From assembly GCF_001983955.1 (NCBI RefSeq), contig NZ_CP019562.1, positions 620,001 to 684,000 of the forward strand: a stretch of 64,000 nt of DNA, in the 5' to 3' direction. The notes under the pieces are model-generated. The model saw nothing but the letters and a program-made list of their open reading frames with translations, searched no databases and had not been told where the DNA came from. The DNA is from Streptococcus oralis. Its GTDB lineage: Bacteria > Bacillota > Bacilli > Lactobacillales > Streptococcaceae. Positions 1 to 8,104 of this stretch are shown one piece after another. Within the stretch, counting starts at the first letter, position 1. Each line of letters starts with the position of its first letter. Position numbers and translations under genes: made by a program.

Positions 1-2
1 GT

Positions 3-212
3 GGACTTGGATCGATTACTGGTACCATCGTTTCAGCGATTGTTTTAGGAATTTTAAATATGCTCCTTCAGGATGTAGCAAGCGTACGTATGATCATCTA
101 CGCTTTGGCTCTTGTATTGGTCATGATTTTCAGACCAGGTGGACTTCTTGGGACATGGGAATTGAGTCTATCACGTTTCTTTAAAAAATCGAAGAAGGAG
201 GGACAAAACTAA
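3..212 (+). CDS. livM: LivM, branched-chain amino acid ABC transporter permease (C-terminal fragment)
   Basis: Partial gene: the window opens inside it. The visible 69 residues start GLGSITGTIVSAIVLG and end with a basic tail (KKSKKEGQN). They form the last membrane segments of a LivM-type permease, including the typical end motif MIFRPGGLLG. The family imports leucine, isoleucine and valine through the cytoplasmic membrane together with LivH, LivG, LivF and a binding protein. The identity rests on that end motif and on the directly following livG and livF. The stop codon overlaps the livG start (TAATG), which indicates translational coupling. Confidence 0.85.
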   Translation, partial: GLGSITGTIVSAIVLGILNMLLQDVASVRMIIYALALVLVMIFRPGGLLGTWELSLSRFFKKSKKEGQN

Positions 213-976
213 TGGCATTACTTGAAGTTAAACAGTTAACCAAACATTTTGGCGGTCTAACAGCTGTTGGAGATGTCACTCTTGAATTGAACGAGGGAGA
301 GTTGGTTGGTCTGATTGGACCAAACGGGGCTGGTAAAACAACCCTTTTCAATCTCCTGACTGGCGTTTATGAACCAAGCGAAGGTACTGTGACACTAGAT
401 GGACATCTCCTAAATGGGAAAACTCCCTATAAGATTGCCTCACTTGGTCTCAGTCGTACTTTCCAAAATATTCGTTTGTTCAAGGACTTGACAGTTTTGG
501 AAAATGTTTTGATTGCATTTAGCAATCATCATAAACAACATGTCCTTGCGAGCTTTCTACGCCTACCAGCTTTTTATAAGAACGAGGAAGAATTAAAAAG
601 CAAAGCTTTGGACTTGCTGAAGATTTTTGATTTGGATAGTGACGCAAATACTCTTGCCAAGAATCTGGCCTATGGTCAACAACGTCGATTAGAAATTGTT
701 CGTGCTCTGGCAACTGAACCTAAAATCCTCTTTTTGGACGAACCTGCAGCTGGTATGAATCCACAAGAAACAGCTGAATTGACAGAATTGATCCGTCGTA
801 TCAAAGATGAATTTAAAATTACCATCATGCTTATCGAACATGATATGAATTTGGTTATGGAAGTCACTGAGCGTATCTATGTTCTTGAATATGGTCGGTT
901 GATTGCTCATGGGACTCCGGATGAGATCAAGAACAACAAACGCGTTATCGAAGCTTATCTAGGAGGTGAAGCCTGA
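212..976 (+). CDS. livG: LivG, branched-chain amino acid ABC transporter ATP-binding protein
   Basis: 254-residue ATPase subunit of the LIV-type importer, acting on the inner face of the membrane. Visible motifs are Walker A (GPNGAGKT, near residue 37), an unusual signature LAYGQQRRLEI, Walker B (ILFLDEPAAG) and the switch histidine in LIEHDMNLV. The Q-loop region SRTFQNIRLF and the long insertion before the signature are typical of LivG rather than LivF. The start codon overlaps the livM stop, and its own stop overlaps the livF start by one base, so the three genes are one operon. Family assignment is firm; the substrate is taken from the family. Confidence 0.93.
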   Translation: MALLEVKQLTKHFGGLTAVGDVTLELNEGELVGLIGPNGAGKTTLFNLLTGVYEPSEGTVTLDGHLLNGKTPYKIASLGLSRTFQNIRLFKDLTVLENVLIAFSNHHKQHVLASFLRLPAFYKNEEELKSKALDLLKIFDLDSDANTLAKNLAYGQQRRLEIVRALATEPKILFLDEPAAGMNPQETAELTELIRRIKDEFKITIMLIEHDMNLVMEVTERIYVLEYGRLIAHGTPDEIKNNKRVIEAYLGGEA

Positions 977-1686
977 TGTCTATGTTAAAAGTTGAAAACC
1001 TCTCTGTGCATTACGGAATGATTCAAGCGGTTCGTGATGTAAGTTTCGAGGTTAATGAAGGTGAAGTTGTTTCCTTGATAGGTGCTAATGGTGCTGGTAA
1101 AACAACCATTCTTCGTACCCTTTCAGGTTTGGTTCGTCCAAGTGCTGGTAAAATTGAGTTTTTGGGAAAAGAAATTCAAAAGTTGCCAGCGCAAAAAATC
1201 GTAGCAGGTGGCCTTTCACAAGTTCCTGAGGGACGCCATGTTTTTCCAGGCTTGACTGTTATGGAAAACTTGGAAATGGGAGCCTTTTTAAAGAAAAATC
1301 GTGAAGAAAATCAAGCTAACTTGAAAAAAGTTTTCTCACGCTTCCCACGTCTTGAAGAGCGTAAAAACCAAGATGCGGCAACTCTTTCAGGTGGTGAACA
1401 GCAGATGCTGGCTATGGGACGCGCTCTCATGTCTACACCTAAGCTCCTTCTCTTGGATGAGCCGTCAATGGGACTTGCCCCGATCTTTATCCAAGAAATT
1501 TTCGATATCATTCAAGATATTCAGAAGCAAGGAACAACGGTTCTCCTAATTGAACAGAACGCTAACAAGGCCCTTGCTATCTCTGACCGAGGTTATGTAC
1601 TTGAAACAGGCAAGATCGTCCTATCAGGAACAGGAAAAGAACTCGCAGCATCAGATGAAGTCAGAAAAGCATATCTAGGTGGCTAA
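976..1686 (+). CDS. livF: LivF, branched-chain amino acid ABC transporter ATP-binding protein
   Basis: 236-residue second ATPase of the LIV importer, pairing with LivG. It has Walker A GANGAGKT, the signature LSGGEQQM, Walker B LLLLDEPSMG followed by LAPI (typical of LivF), and the H-loop position occupied by glutamine (LIEQNANKAL), also typical of LivF. Last gene of the liv operon; translation begins on the last base of the livG stop. The downstream sequence goes straight into a tract of terminator-like hairpin repeats. Confidence 0.94.
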   Translation: MSMLKVENLSVHYGMIQAVRDVSFEVNEGEVVSLIGANGAGKTTILRTLSGLVRPSAGKIEFLGKEIQKLPAQKIVAGGLSQVPEGRHVFPGLTVMENLEMGAFLKKNREENQANLKKVFSRFPRLEERKNQDAATLSGGEQQMLAMGRALMSTPKLLLLDEPSMGLAPIFIQEIFDIIQDIQKQGTTVLLIEQNANKALAISDRGYVLETGKIVLSGTGKELAASDEVRKAYLGG

Positions 1687-1690
1687 AAAG

Positions 1691-1952
1691 GTCCCGGGGA
1701 CCTTTTTAGTCGGTAGATAAGGATTGCGCAAGCAATCTCTCTATAGTCCGGGGGACCTTTTTAGTCGGAGGATAAGGATTGCATAAGCAATTCTCCTCTA
1801 GTCTGGGAGACTAGTTTAGGTTGTGGATGGAGATTGCGCACGCAATCCCTCTATAGTCTGGGGGGCCTTTTTAGTCGGAGGATAAGAATTGTGCAGCTAT
1901 TCTCCTTTAGTCTGGTAGACTAGTTTAGGTTGTGGATGGAGATGATAATAGG
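1691..1952 (+). repeat. 55-bp tandem repeat tract of hairpins downstream of livF
   Basis: Five head-to-tail units start at 1691, 1746, 1801, 1856 and 1910 (lengths 55, 55, 55, 54 and a partial last unit). Each begins GTCC or GTCT followed by G-runs and closes a short hairpin (for example GGTCCCGGGGACC then TTTTTAG). Units 1 and 3 carry a clean second dyad (GATTGCGCAAGCAATC in unit 1). Units 1, 2 and 4 form one subtype (CCTTTTTAGTCGG) and units 3 and 5 another (ACTAGTTTAGGTTGTGGATGG), giving the order A-A-B-A-B. The first hairpin probably ends liv transcription; the amplification is unexplained. Confidence 0.8.
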
Positions 1953-2024
1953 TTTTCAATACTAGTTGCTAGTATCCTTAACAACTGAAAGAAATATAAA
2001 TAATGTTTGCTAACTTGCACATAT

Positions 2025-2050
2025 AGAGCTCTAGATTAGAGCTCTTTTTT
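2025..2050 (+). terminator. Rho-independent terminator before the CBS gene
   Basis: AGAGCTCTAGATTAGAGCTC folds into a GAGCTC-type hairpin followed by six T. It separates the repeat tract from the next transcription unit. Confidence 0.75.
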
Positions 2051-2097
2051 GTAAAAGACTCAGATTATTCAAAATCTTGAAAAAGAGATGAAAGCGT

Positions 2098-2126
2098 TTG
2101 ATAGATTTTCTAAGAAAGTGTATAAT
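2098..2126 (+). promoter_or_regulatory. Promoter of the CBS/ACT gene
   Basis: -35 TTGATA at 2098-2103 and -10 TATAAT at 2121-2126 with a 17-bp spacer. A ribosome binding site (AGAAGGAG) follows before the ATG at 2156. Confidence 0.8.
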
Positions 2127-2155
2127 AAAAGTAGCAATATAGAAGGAGAAGTCTC

Positions 2156-2812
2156 ATGGCAGTTAAAGATTTCATGACCCGTAAGGTAGTTTATATCAGT
2201 CCAGATACAACTGTAGCACACGCAGCAGATTTGATGCGCGAGCAAGGTTTGCACCGTTTACCTGTTATCGAAAATGATCAATTAGTCGGATTGGTAACAG
2301 AAGGAACCATTGCGGAAGCCAGCCCATCTAAAGCAACCAGTCTCTCTATCTATGAGATGAATTATCTTCTGAATAAAACCAAAGTAAAAGATGTAATGAT
2401 TCGAGATGTCGTGACGGTTTCTGGCTATGCTAGTCTAGAAGATGCGACCTACCTGATGCTGAAAAATAAAATTGGGATATTACCAGTCGTAGACAATCAT
2501 CAAGTCTACGGCGTTATTACAGACCGCGATGTTTTTCAGGCTTTCTTGGAAATCGCCGGATACGGAGAAGAGGGGATTCGTGTTCGTTTCATTACAGAAA
2601 ATGAAGTCGGAGTACTGGGGAAAATTGTAGCTTTAATTGTAGAAGAGGATTTAAATATTTCCCATACTGTAAACATTCCACGTAAGGATGGCAAGGTCGT
2701 CATCGAAGTTCAAATTGATGGAAAAATCGATTTGACTGCATTAAAGGATAAGTTTGAAAAAGAAGGAATTCAAGTGGAGGAGATCACTCATACCTCTGCC
2801 AAAGTCCTTTAA
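2156..2812 (+). CDS. CBS-domain pair with ACT domain (AcuB-like)
   Basis: 218-residue soluble protein with two CBS domains (about residues 1-60 and 75-135; VKDFMTRKVVYISPDTTV and VKDVMIRDVVTVSGYASL are the two domain starts) and an ACT-like C-terminal part (about 140-210). CBS pairs usually bind adenine nucleotides, and ACT domains bind small ligands such as amino acids. The architecture is often labelled AcuB, but nothing here ties it to acetoin use. It has its own promoter and terminator and lies between the liv operon and prfB. A ligand-sensing role is inference; the substrate is unknown. Confidence 0.85.
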   Translation: MAVKDFMTRKVVYISPDTTVAHAADLMREQGLHRLPVIENDQLVGLVTEGTIAEASPSKATSLSIYEMNYLLNKTKVKDVMIRDVVTVSGYASLEDATYLMLKNKIGILPVVDNHQVYGVITDRDVFQAFLEIAGYGEEGIRVRFITENEVGVLGKIVALIVEEDLNISHTVNIPRKDGKVVIEVQIDGKIDLTALKDKFEKEGIQVEEITHTSAKVL

Positions 2813-2814
2813 AC

Positions 2815-2838
2815 AAGAGGCTTTAGAGCCTCTTTTCT
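2815..2838 (+). terminator. Terminator after the CBS/ACT gene
   Basis: GAGGCTTTAGAGCCTC hairpin followed by TTTTC directly after the stop codon. Confidence 0.75.
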
Positions 2839-2889
2839 TCTGTCATCAAAAGCGGTGAAAAGCAAAATATGGAAAGAAATGAGAGATTA

Positions 2890-2898
2890 TGGTATAAT
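2890..2898 (+). promoter_or_regulatory. Extended -10 promoter of prfB-ftsEX
   Basis: TGGTATAAT is an extended -10 (TGnTATAAT). No good -35 is visible at the usual distance. It lies about 25 bp upstream of the prfB ATG. Confidence 0.65.
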
Positions 2899-2922
2899 AA
2901 AACGATATGAAAAGGAGTATCT

Positions 2923-4018
2923 ATGGACATTTCAGAAATTCGTCAAAAAATTGACGCAAATCGTGAAAAATTAGCTTCTTTTAGGGGGTCTCTTTGACCT
3001 CGAAGGCTTAGAGGAAGAGATTGCCATCTTGGAAAACAAGATGACAGAACCTGATTTTTGGAACGATAATATCGCGGCCCAAAAAACGTCGCAAGAATTA
3101 AATGAATTAAAAAACACCTACAACACCTTCCGTAAAATGGAAGAGTTGCAGGATGAAGTTGAGATTTTATTGGACTTTTTAGCAGAAGATGAGTCAGTCC
3201 ATGATGAACTGGTCGAACAGTTGACAGAACTGGATAAGATGATGACCAGCTACGAGATGACCCTTCTCTTGTCAGAACCTTATGACCATAATAATGCAAT
3301 CTTGGAAATCCATCCAGGATCTGGTGGTACTGAGGCACAGGACTGGGGCGATATGCTGCTTCGTATGTATACTCGTTATGGAAATGCCAAAGGCTTTAAA
3401 GTAGAAGTCTTGGATTACCAGGCTGGTGATGAAGCAGGTATCAAGTCTGTGACCTTGTCTTTTGAAGGACCCAATGCATACGGCCTACTTAAATCAGAAA
3501 TGGGTGTTCACCGTTTAGTCCGTATTTCGCCATTTGACTCTGCCAAACGCCGCCATACTTCCTTTACATCCGTAGAGGTTATGCCTGAGTTGGATGATAC
3601 CATCGAAGTGGAGATTCGTGAAGATGATATCAAAATGGATACCTTCCGTTCAGGTGGTGCTGGTGGACAAAACGTCAATAAGGTTTCAACAGGTGTGCGT
3701 TTGACACACATTCCTACGGGAACTGTCGTCCAATCAACGGTCGATCGTACCCAGTATGGAAATAGAGATCGTGCCATGAAGATGTTGCAGGCTAAGATCT
3801 ATCAAATGGAGCAAGAAAAGAAAGCTGCGGAAGTTGATTCCCTTAAAGGTGAGAAAAAAGAAATCACATGGGGAAGCCAAATCCGTTCATATGTTTTCAC
3901 GCCTTATACTATGGTAAAAGATCACCGTACAAGCTTTGAAGTTGCTCAGGTAGATAAGGTGATGGATGGAGACCTTGATGGTTTTATCGATGCCTACCTC
4001 AAGTGGCGAATCAGCTAA
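2923..4018 (+). CDS. prfB: Peptide chain release factor 2, with programmed +1 frameshift
   Basis: RF2 releases finished proteins at UGA and UAA codons. Translation starts at ATG 2923 after AAAGGAG. After 24 codons it meets an in-frame TGA at 2995-2997 in the context AGGGGG TCT CTT TGA C, which is the classic RF2 autoregulatory site: a Shine-Dalgarno-like run just upstream and a slippery CTT. Reading continues at 2996 (GAC CTC GAA), giving about 364 residues, the normal RF2 length. The specificity tripeptide SPF ([15 protein letters not shown]) and the catalytic GGQ ([10 protein letters not shown]) are both present. An annotation starting at TTG 3029 would miss the true N-terminus. ftsE follows 17 bp downstream. 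Confidence 0.96.
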
Positions 4019-4035
4019 GATAGAAAGGAACTCAT

Positions 4036-4728
4036 ATGTCAATCATTGAAATGAGAGATGTTGTCAAAAAGTATGACAATGGAACGACTGCCCTGCGTGG
4101 AGTGTCTGTTACCATTGAACCAGGAGAGTTTGCCTATATCGTAGGACCTTCTGGAGCAGGTAAGTCAACCTTTATTCGAGCTTTATACCGAGAAGTAAAG
4201 ATCGAAAAAGGAAGCCTAACAGTTGCAGGCTTTAATTTAGTTAAAATTAAGAAGAAAGATGTCCCACTGCTACGTCGTAGTGTCGGGGTAGTCTTTCAGG
4301 ATTACAAACTCTTGCCTAAGAAGACTGTTTATGAGAATATTGCCTATGCAATGGAAGTAATCGGTGAGAGCCGTCGCAACATCAAAAAACGTGTTATGGA
4401 AGTATTGGACCTGGTTGGTTTGAAACATAAGGTTCGCTCTTTCCCTAATGAACTCTCAGGTGGAGAGCAGCAACGGATTGCGATTGCTCGTGCGATTGTC
4501 AACAATCCTAAAGTATTGATTGCCGATGAACCAACAGGAAACTTGGACCCAGATAATTCATGGGAAATTATGAATCTGTTGGAACGCATCAATCTCCAAG
4601 GTACTACTGTCTTGATGGCAACCCACAATAGCCAGATTGTAAATACCTTGCGCCACCGTGTCATTGCCATTGAAAATGGTCGTGTCGTTCGTGACGAAGC
4701 TAAAGGAGAATATGGATACGATGATTAG
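4036..4728 (+). CDS. ftsE: FtsE, cell division ATPase
   Basis: 230-residue ABC-type ATPase that works with FtsX at the division site. Walker A GPSGAGKS, Q-loop VFQDYKLLP, signature LSGGEQQR, Walker B VLIADEPTGN and switch histidine ATHNSQ are all present. In pneumococci FtsEX controls the secreted peptidoglycan hydrolase PcsB; that role is transferred from the family. The stop codon overlaps the ftsX start region, which indicates tight coupling. It probably shares the prfB transcript, since only 17 bp separate the two. Confidence 0.96.
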   Translation: MSIIEMRDVVKKYDNGTTALRGVSVTIEPGEFAYIVGPSGAGKSTFIRALYREVKIEKGSLTVAGFNLVKIKKKDVPLLRRSVGVVFQDYKLLPKKTVYENIAYAMEVIGESRRNIKKRVMEVLDLVGLKHKVRSFPNELSGGEQQRIAIARAIVNNPKVLIADEPTGNLDPDNSWEIMNLLERINLQGTTVLMATHNSQIVNTLRHRVIAIENGRVVRDEAKGEYGYDD

Positions 4729-5647
4729 TAGATTTTTTCGCCATTTATTTGAATCATTAAAAAGTTTAAAACGAAATGGCTGGATGACAGTAGCAGCAGT
4801 GAGTTCGGTTATGATTACCTTGACACTTGTTGCCCTGTTTGCATCTGTAATTTTTAATACAGCAAAACTGGCTACCGACATTGAAAACAACGTTCGGGTC
4901 ATGGTTTACATTCGTAAGGATGTAGCTGATAACAGTGAAACGATTGAAAAAGAAGGTCAGACAGTTACCAACAATGACTACCACAAGGTCTATGATGCTT
5001 TGAAAGCTATGCCAGCTGTAAAAAGTGTCACCTTCTCAAGTAAAGAAGAACAGTACGAAAAACTAACGGAAACAATGGGTGACGATTGGAAGGTCTTTGA
5101 AGGAGATGCAAACCCTCTCTATGATGCTTATATCGTCGATACAAATTCTCCGAGTGATGTTAAAACGGTAGCTGAAGAAGCTAAGAAAATTGAGGGAGTA
5201 TCAGAGGTTCAAGATGGTGGAGCCAACACTCAACGACTTTTCGAACTAGCTTCCTTTATCCGTGTTTGGGGATTGGTTATTGCAGGGCTCTTGATTTTTA
5301 TCGCAGTCTTCCTCATTTCCAATACCATCCGTATCACCATTATTTCACGTAGTCGTGAGATTCAGATCATGCGTCTGGTAGGAGCGAAAAATGGCTATAT
5401 CCGTGGTCCATTCTTGCTAGAAGGTGCTTTTATTGGCTTGCTTGGTGCAGCGATTCCTTCAGTCCTTGTATTCTTTGTTTACAATATGGTTTATCAATCG
5501 GTCAATAAATCCTTGGTAGGTCAAAACTTGTCAATGATTACGCCAGATGTGTTTATCCCTCTGATGACAGTCCTATTATTTATAATCGGAATTTTCATTG
5601 GTTCAATTGGTTCAGGGATTTCGATGCGTCGATTCTTGAAGATCTAG
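4721..5647 (+). CDS. ftsX: FtsX, cell division permease-like protein
   Basis: 308-residue membrane partner of FtsE. One membrane segment lies near residues 20-42 (WMTVAAVSSVMITLTLVALF). It is followed by an extracellular domain of roughly 125 residues, which in pneumococcus contacts PcsB, and then three more segments after about residue 175, the usual FtsX layout. The motif RSREIQIMRLVGA is typical. I chose the ATG at 4721 (MISRFF), about 12 nt after GGAG. An alternative ATG at 4712 would add three residues but sits only 3 nt after GGAG. The open frame extends up to 4658, but that part overlaps ftsE heavily and lacks a ribosome binding site. Confidence 0.93.
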   Translation: MISRFFRHLFESLKSLKRNGWMTVAAVSSVMITLTLVALFASVIFNTAKLATDIENNVRVMVYIRKDVADNSETIEKEGQTVTNNDYHKVYDALKAMPAVKSVTFSSKEEQYEKLTETMGDDWKVFEGDANPLYDAYIVDTNSPSDVKTVAEEAKKIEGVSEVQDGGANTQRLFELASFIRVWGLVIAGLLIFIAVFLISNTIRITIISRSREIQIMRLVGAKNGYIRGPFLLEGAFIGLLGAAIPSVLVFFVYNMVYQSVNKSLVGQNLSMITPDVFIPLMTVLLFIIGIFIGSIGSGISMRRFLKI

Positions 5648-5698
5648 TTGGATTTAAATGCAAATTGCAGTACAAATCAGAAAAATAATACATATTTA

Positions 5699-5732
5699 AA
5701 AGAGAAGTTTTTGTAAACTTCTCTTTTTCCTT
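5699..5732 (+). terminator. Terminator after ftsX
   Basis: AAGAGAAGTTT TTGT AAACTTCTCTTTTTCC forms a stable hairpin with a T-run. It ends the prfB-ftsE-ftsX unit. Confidence 0.85.
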
Positions 5733-5773
5733 TTTAAAAATTAAAAAAAATAGACAATTTTTTTATAAAAGCC

Positions 5774-5842
5774 TTTACAAAAAAAATAAAAGTGGTATAA
5801 TTAATACATAACCAAATGCAAACGTTTTCGTAAAACGTTTGC
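5774..5842 (+). promoter_or_regulatory. Promoter and cre-like palindrome of the glucose PTS gene
   Basis: -35 TTTACA at 5774-5779, 16-bp spacer, extended -10 TGGTATAAT ending at 5801. At 5818-5842, just downstream of the transcription start, lies an inverted repeat with 11-bp arms (GCAAACGTTTT and AAAACGTTTGC) around CGT. TGCAAACGTTTTCG at 5817-5830 matches the CcpA consensus TGWAARCGYTWNCW at 12 of 14 positions. The position would suit a roadblock operator for CcpA or another LacI-family regulator. Confidence 0.7.
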
Positions 5843-5866
5843 CTAAATAAAATAAAGGAGATTTGA

Positions 5867-8053
5867 ATGATGAAAGCTACATTCAAAAATGTCTTGTCTT
5901 TCGAATTTTGGCAAAAATTCGGTAAGGCTTTAATGGTGGTTATCGCCGTTATGCCAGCGGCGGGATTGATGATCTCAATCGGTAAATCAATCGTGATGAT
6001 CGACCCAAACCTTGCTCCTCTAGTGATTACAGGTGGAATCCTTGAGCAAATTGGTTGGGGGGTTATCGGTAACCTTCATATCTTGTTTGCCCTTGCTATT
6101 GGGGGAAGCTGGGCAAAAGAACGTGCAGGTGGTGCATTTGCAGCTGGACTTGCCTTTATCTTGATTAACCGTATCACAGGTGCTATCTTCGGTGTTACAG
6201 GTGATATGTTGAAAAACCCTGAAGCAATGGTTACTACCTTCTTTGGTGGTTCAATCAAGGTTGCTGACTACTTTATCAGCGTTCTTGAGGCACCAGCTCT
6301 TAACATGGGGGTTTTTGTAGGGATTATCTCTGGTTTTGTTGGGGCAACAGCTTATAACAAATACTACAACTTCCGTAAACTTCCTGATGCCCTTTCATTC
6401 TTCAATGGTAAACGTTTCGTACCATTCGTCGTTATTCTTCGTTCAGCTATTGCTGCAATTCTACTTGCTGCCTTTTGGCCAGTAGTTCAAACAGGTATCA
6501 ACAACTTCGGTATTTGGATTGCCAACTCACAAGAAACTGCTCCAGTCCTTGCACCATTCTTGTATGGTACTTTGGAACGTTTGCTCTTGCCATTCGGTCT
6601 TCACCACATGTTGACAATCCCAATGAACTATACAGCTCTTGGTGGAACATACGAAGTGTTAACTGGTGCAGCAAAAGGAACACAAGTATTTGGTCAAGAT
6701 CCCCTTTGGCTTGCATGGGTAACTGACCTTGTTAACCTTAAAGGTTCAAATGCTGACCAATACCAACACCTTCTTACAACAGTCACTCCAGCTCGTTTCA
6801 AAGTTGGACAAATGATCGGTTCATTTGGTATCTTGATGGGTGTCATCGTTGCTATCTACCGCAATGTTGATGCTGACAAGAAACACCAATACAAGGGTAT
6901 GATGATTGCGACAGCCCTTGCAACATTCTTGACAGGGGTTACTGAACCTATCGAGTATATGTTCATGTTCATCGCAACACCGCTTTACCTTGTTTATTCA
7001 GTAGTTCAAGGTGCTGCCTTTGCTATGGCAGATATTGTTCACCTTCGTGTCCACTCATTCGGTTCAATTGAATTCTTGACTCGTACACCATTGGCAATTA
7101 ATGCTGGTATTGGTATGGATATCGTTAACTTTATCTGGGTAACTGTTCTCTTTGCGGTTATCATGTACTTCATTGCCAACTTCATGATCAAGAAATTCAA
7201 CTACGCAACTCCAGGACGTAACGGAAACTACGAAACAGCTGAAGGAGCATCAGAAGAAGCAGCTTCTGGAACTCCAAAAGTTGCAGCAGCTTCTCAAGCC
7301 GTAAATATCATTAACCTTCTTGGTGGTCGTGCAAATATCGTAGATGTGGATGCATGTATGACTCGTCTTCGTGTAACTGTTAAAGACGCAGATCGCGTTG
7401 GTACTGAGGAACAATGGAAAGCAGAAGGAGCTATGGGGCTTGTCATGAAAGGACAAGGTGTCCAAGCTATCTACGGACCAAAAGCTGATGTATTGAAATC
7501 TGATATCCAAGATATCCTTGACTCAGGTGAAGTAATTCCTGAAACTCTTCCAAGTCAAATGACAGAAACTCAACAAAATACTGTCCATTTCAAAGGTGTA
7601 ACTGAGGAAGTTTACTCAGTAGCTGACGGTCAAGTTGTTGCCTTGGAACAAGTGGAAGATCCAGTTTTTGCTCAAAAAATGATGGGTGATGGATTTGCAG
7701 TAGAGCCAGCAAATGGCAACATTGTATCTCCAGTTACTGGTACTGTATCAAGTATCTTCCCAACAAAACACGCTCTTGGTCTTGTCACTGACTCAGGTCT
7801 TGAAGTGCTTGTTCATATTGGTTTGGATACAGTAAGTCTTGAAGGAAAACCATTTACTGTTCATGTCTCTGAAGGACAAAAAGTGGTTGCTGGTGATCTT
7901 CTTGTCACAGCTGACTTGGATGCTATTCGAGAAGCAGGACGCAAAACATCAACAGTGGTTGTCTTCACAAATGGTGATGTCCTCAAATCAGTTAAATTAG
8001 AACAAACAGGTTCTCTTGCAGCTAAAACAGCAGTTGCTAAAGTAGAATTGTAA
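5867..8053 (+). CDS. ptsG: Glucose-type PTS transporter, fused EIICBA
   Basis: 728-residue membrane protein that takes up and phosphorylates a hexose, with phosphate passing from HPr through EIIA to EIIB. Order: EIIC (about 1-440, about ten membrane segments, with the GITEP-type motif LTGVTEPIEYMF), EIIB (about 475-555) with its phosphocysteine at Cys497 (DACMTRLRV), and EIIA (about 590-720) with the histidine pair His635 (TKHALG) and phospho-His650 (LVHIGLDTV). All catalytic residues are intact. Two ATGs stand in tandem; the first is used here. It is monocistronic, with its own promoter and a cre-like palindrome. Glucose or glucosamine is the likely substrate by family; exact specificity cannot be read from sequence. 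Confidence 0.9.
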   Translation: MMKATFKNVLSFEFWQKFGKALMVVIAVMPAAGLMISIGKSIVMIDPNLAPLVITGGILEQIGWGVIGNLHILFALAIGGSWAKERAGGAFAAGLAFILINRITGAIFGVTGDMLKNPEAMVTTFFGGSIKVADYFISVLEAPALNMGVFVGIISGFVGATAYNKYYNFRKLPDALSFFNGKRFVPFVVILRSAIAAILLAAFWPVVQTGINNFGIWIANSQETAPVLAPFLYGTLERLLLPFGLHHMLTIPMNYTALGGTYEVLTGAAKGTQVFGQDPLWLAWVTDLVNLKGSNADQYQHLLTTVTPARFKVGQMIGSFGILMGVIVAIYRNVDADKKHQYKGMMIATALATFLTGVTEPIEYMFMFIATPLYLVYSVVQGAAFAMADIVHLRVHSFGSIEFLTRTPLAINAGIGMDIVNFIWVTVLFAVIMYFIANFMIKKFNYATPGRNGNYETAEGASEEAASGTPKVAAASQAVNIINLLGGRANIVDVDACMTRLRVTVKDADRVGTEEQWKAEGAMGLVMKGQGVQAIYGPKADVLKSDIQDILDSGEVIPETLPSQMTETQQNTVHFKGVTEEVYSVADGQVVALEQVEDPVFAQKMMGDGFAVEPANGNIVSPVTGTVSSIFPTKHALGLVTDSGLEVLVHIGLDTVSLEGKPFTVHVSEGQKVVAGDLLVTADLDAIREAGRKTSTVVVFTNGDVLKSVKLEQTGSLAAKTAVAKVEL

Positions 8054-8062
8054 TATACTTGG

Positions 8063-8090
8063 GGTTGGAAGCTGTTTTCCAACCTCTTGT
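8063..8090 (+). terminator. Hairpin between the PTS gene and the EEP-family gene
   Basis: GGTTGGAA ... TTCCAACC (arms 8063-8070 and 8077-8084) followed by TCTTGTTTT. The T-run is broken, so it may be a leaky terminator that lets some transcripts read into the next gene 20 bp downstream. Confidence 0.55.
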
Positions 8091-8104
8091 TTTAGGAGAA
8101 AAGC

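Noticed and set aside
1691..1952. Possible CRISPR array after livF
   Set aside because: Units are contiguous without spacers, are imperfect and of two subtypes, and no cas genes are present.
2995..2997. In-frame TGA early in prfB suggesting a pseudogene
   Set aside because: The context (Shine-Dalgarno-like AGGGGG, CTT TGA C) is the conserved RF2 frameshift site, and the rest of the protein is intact.
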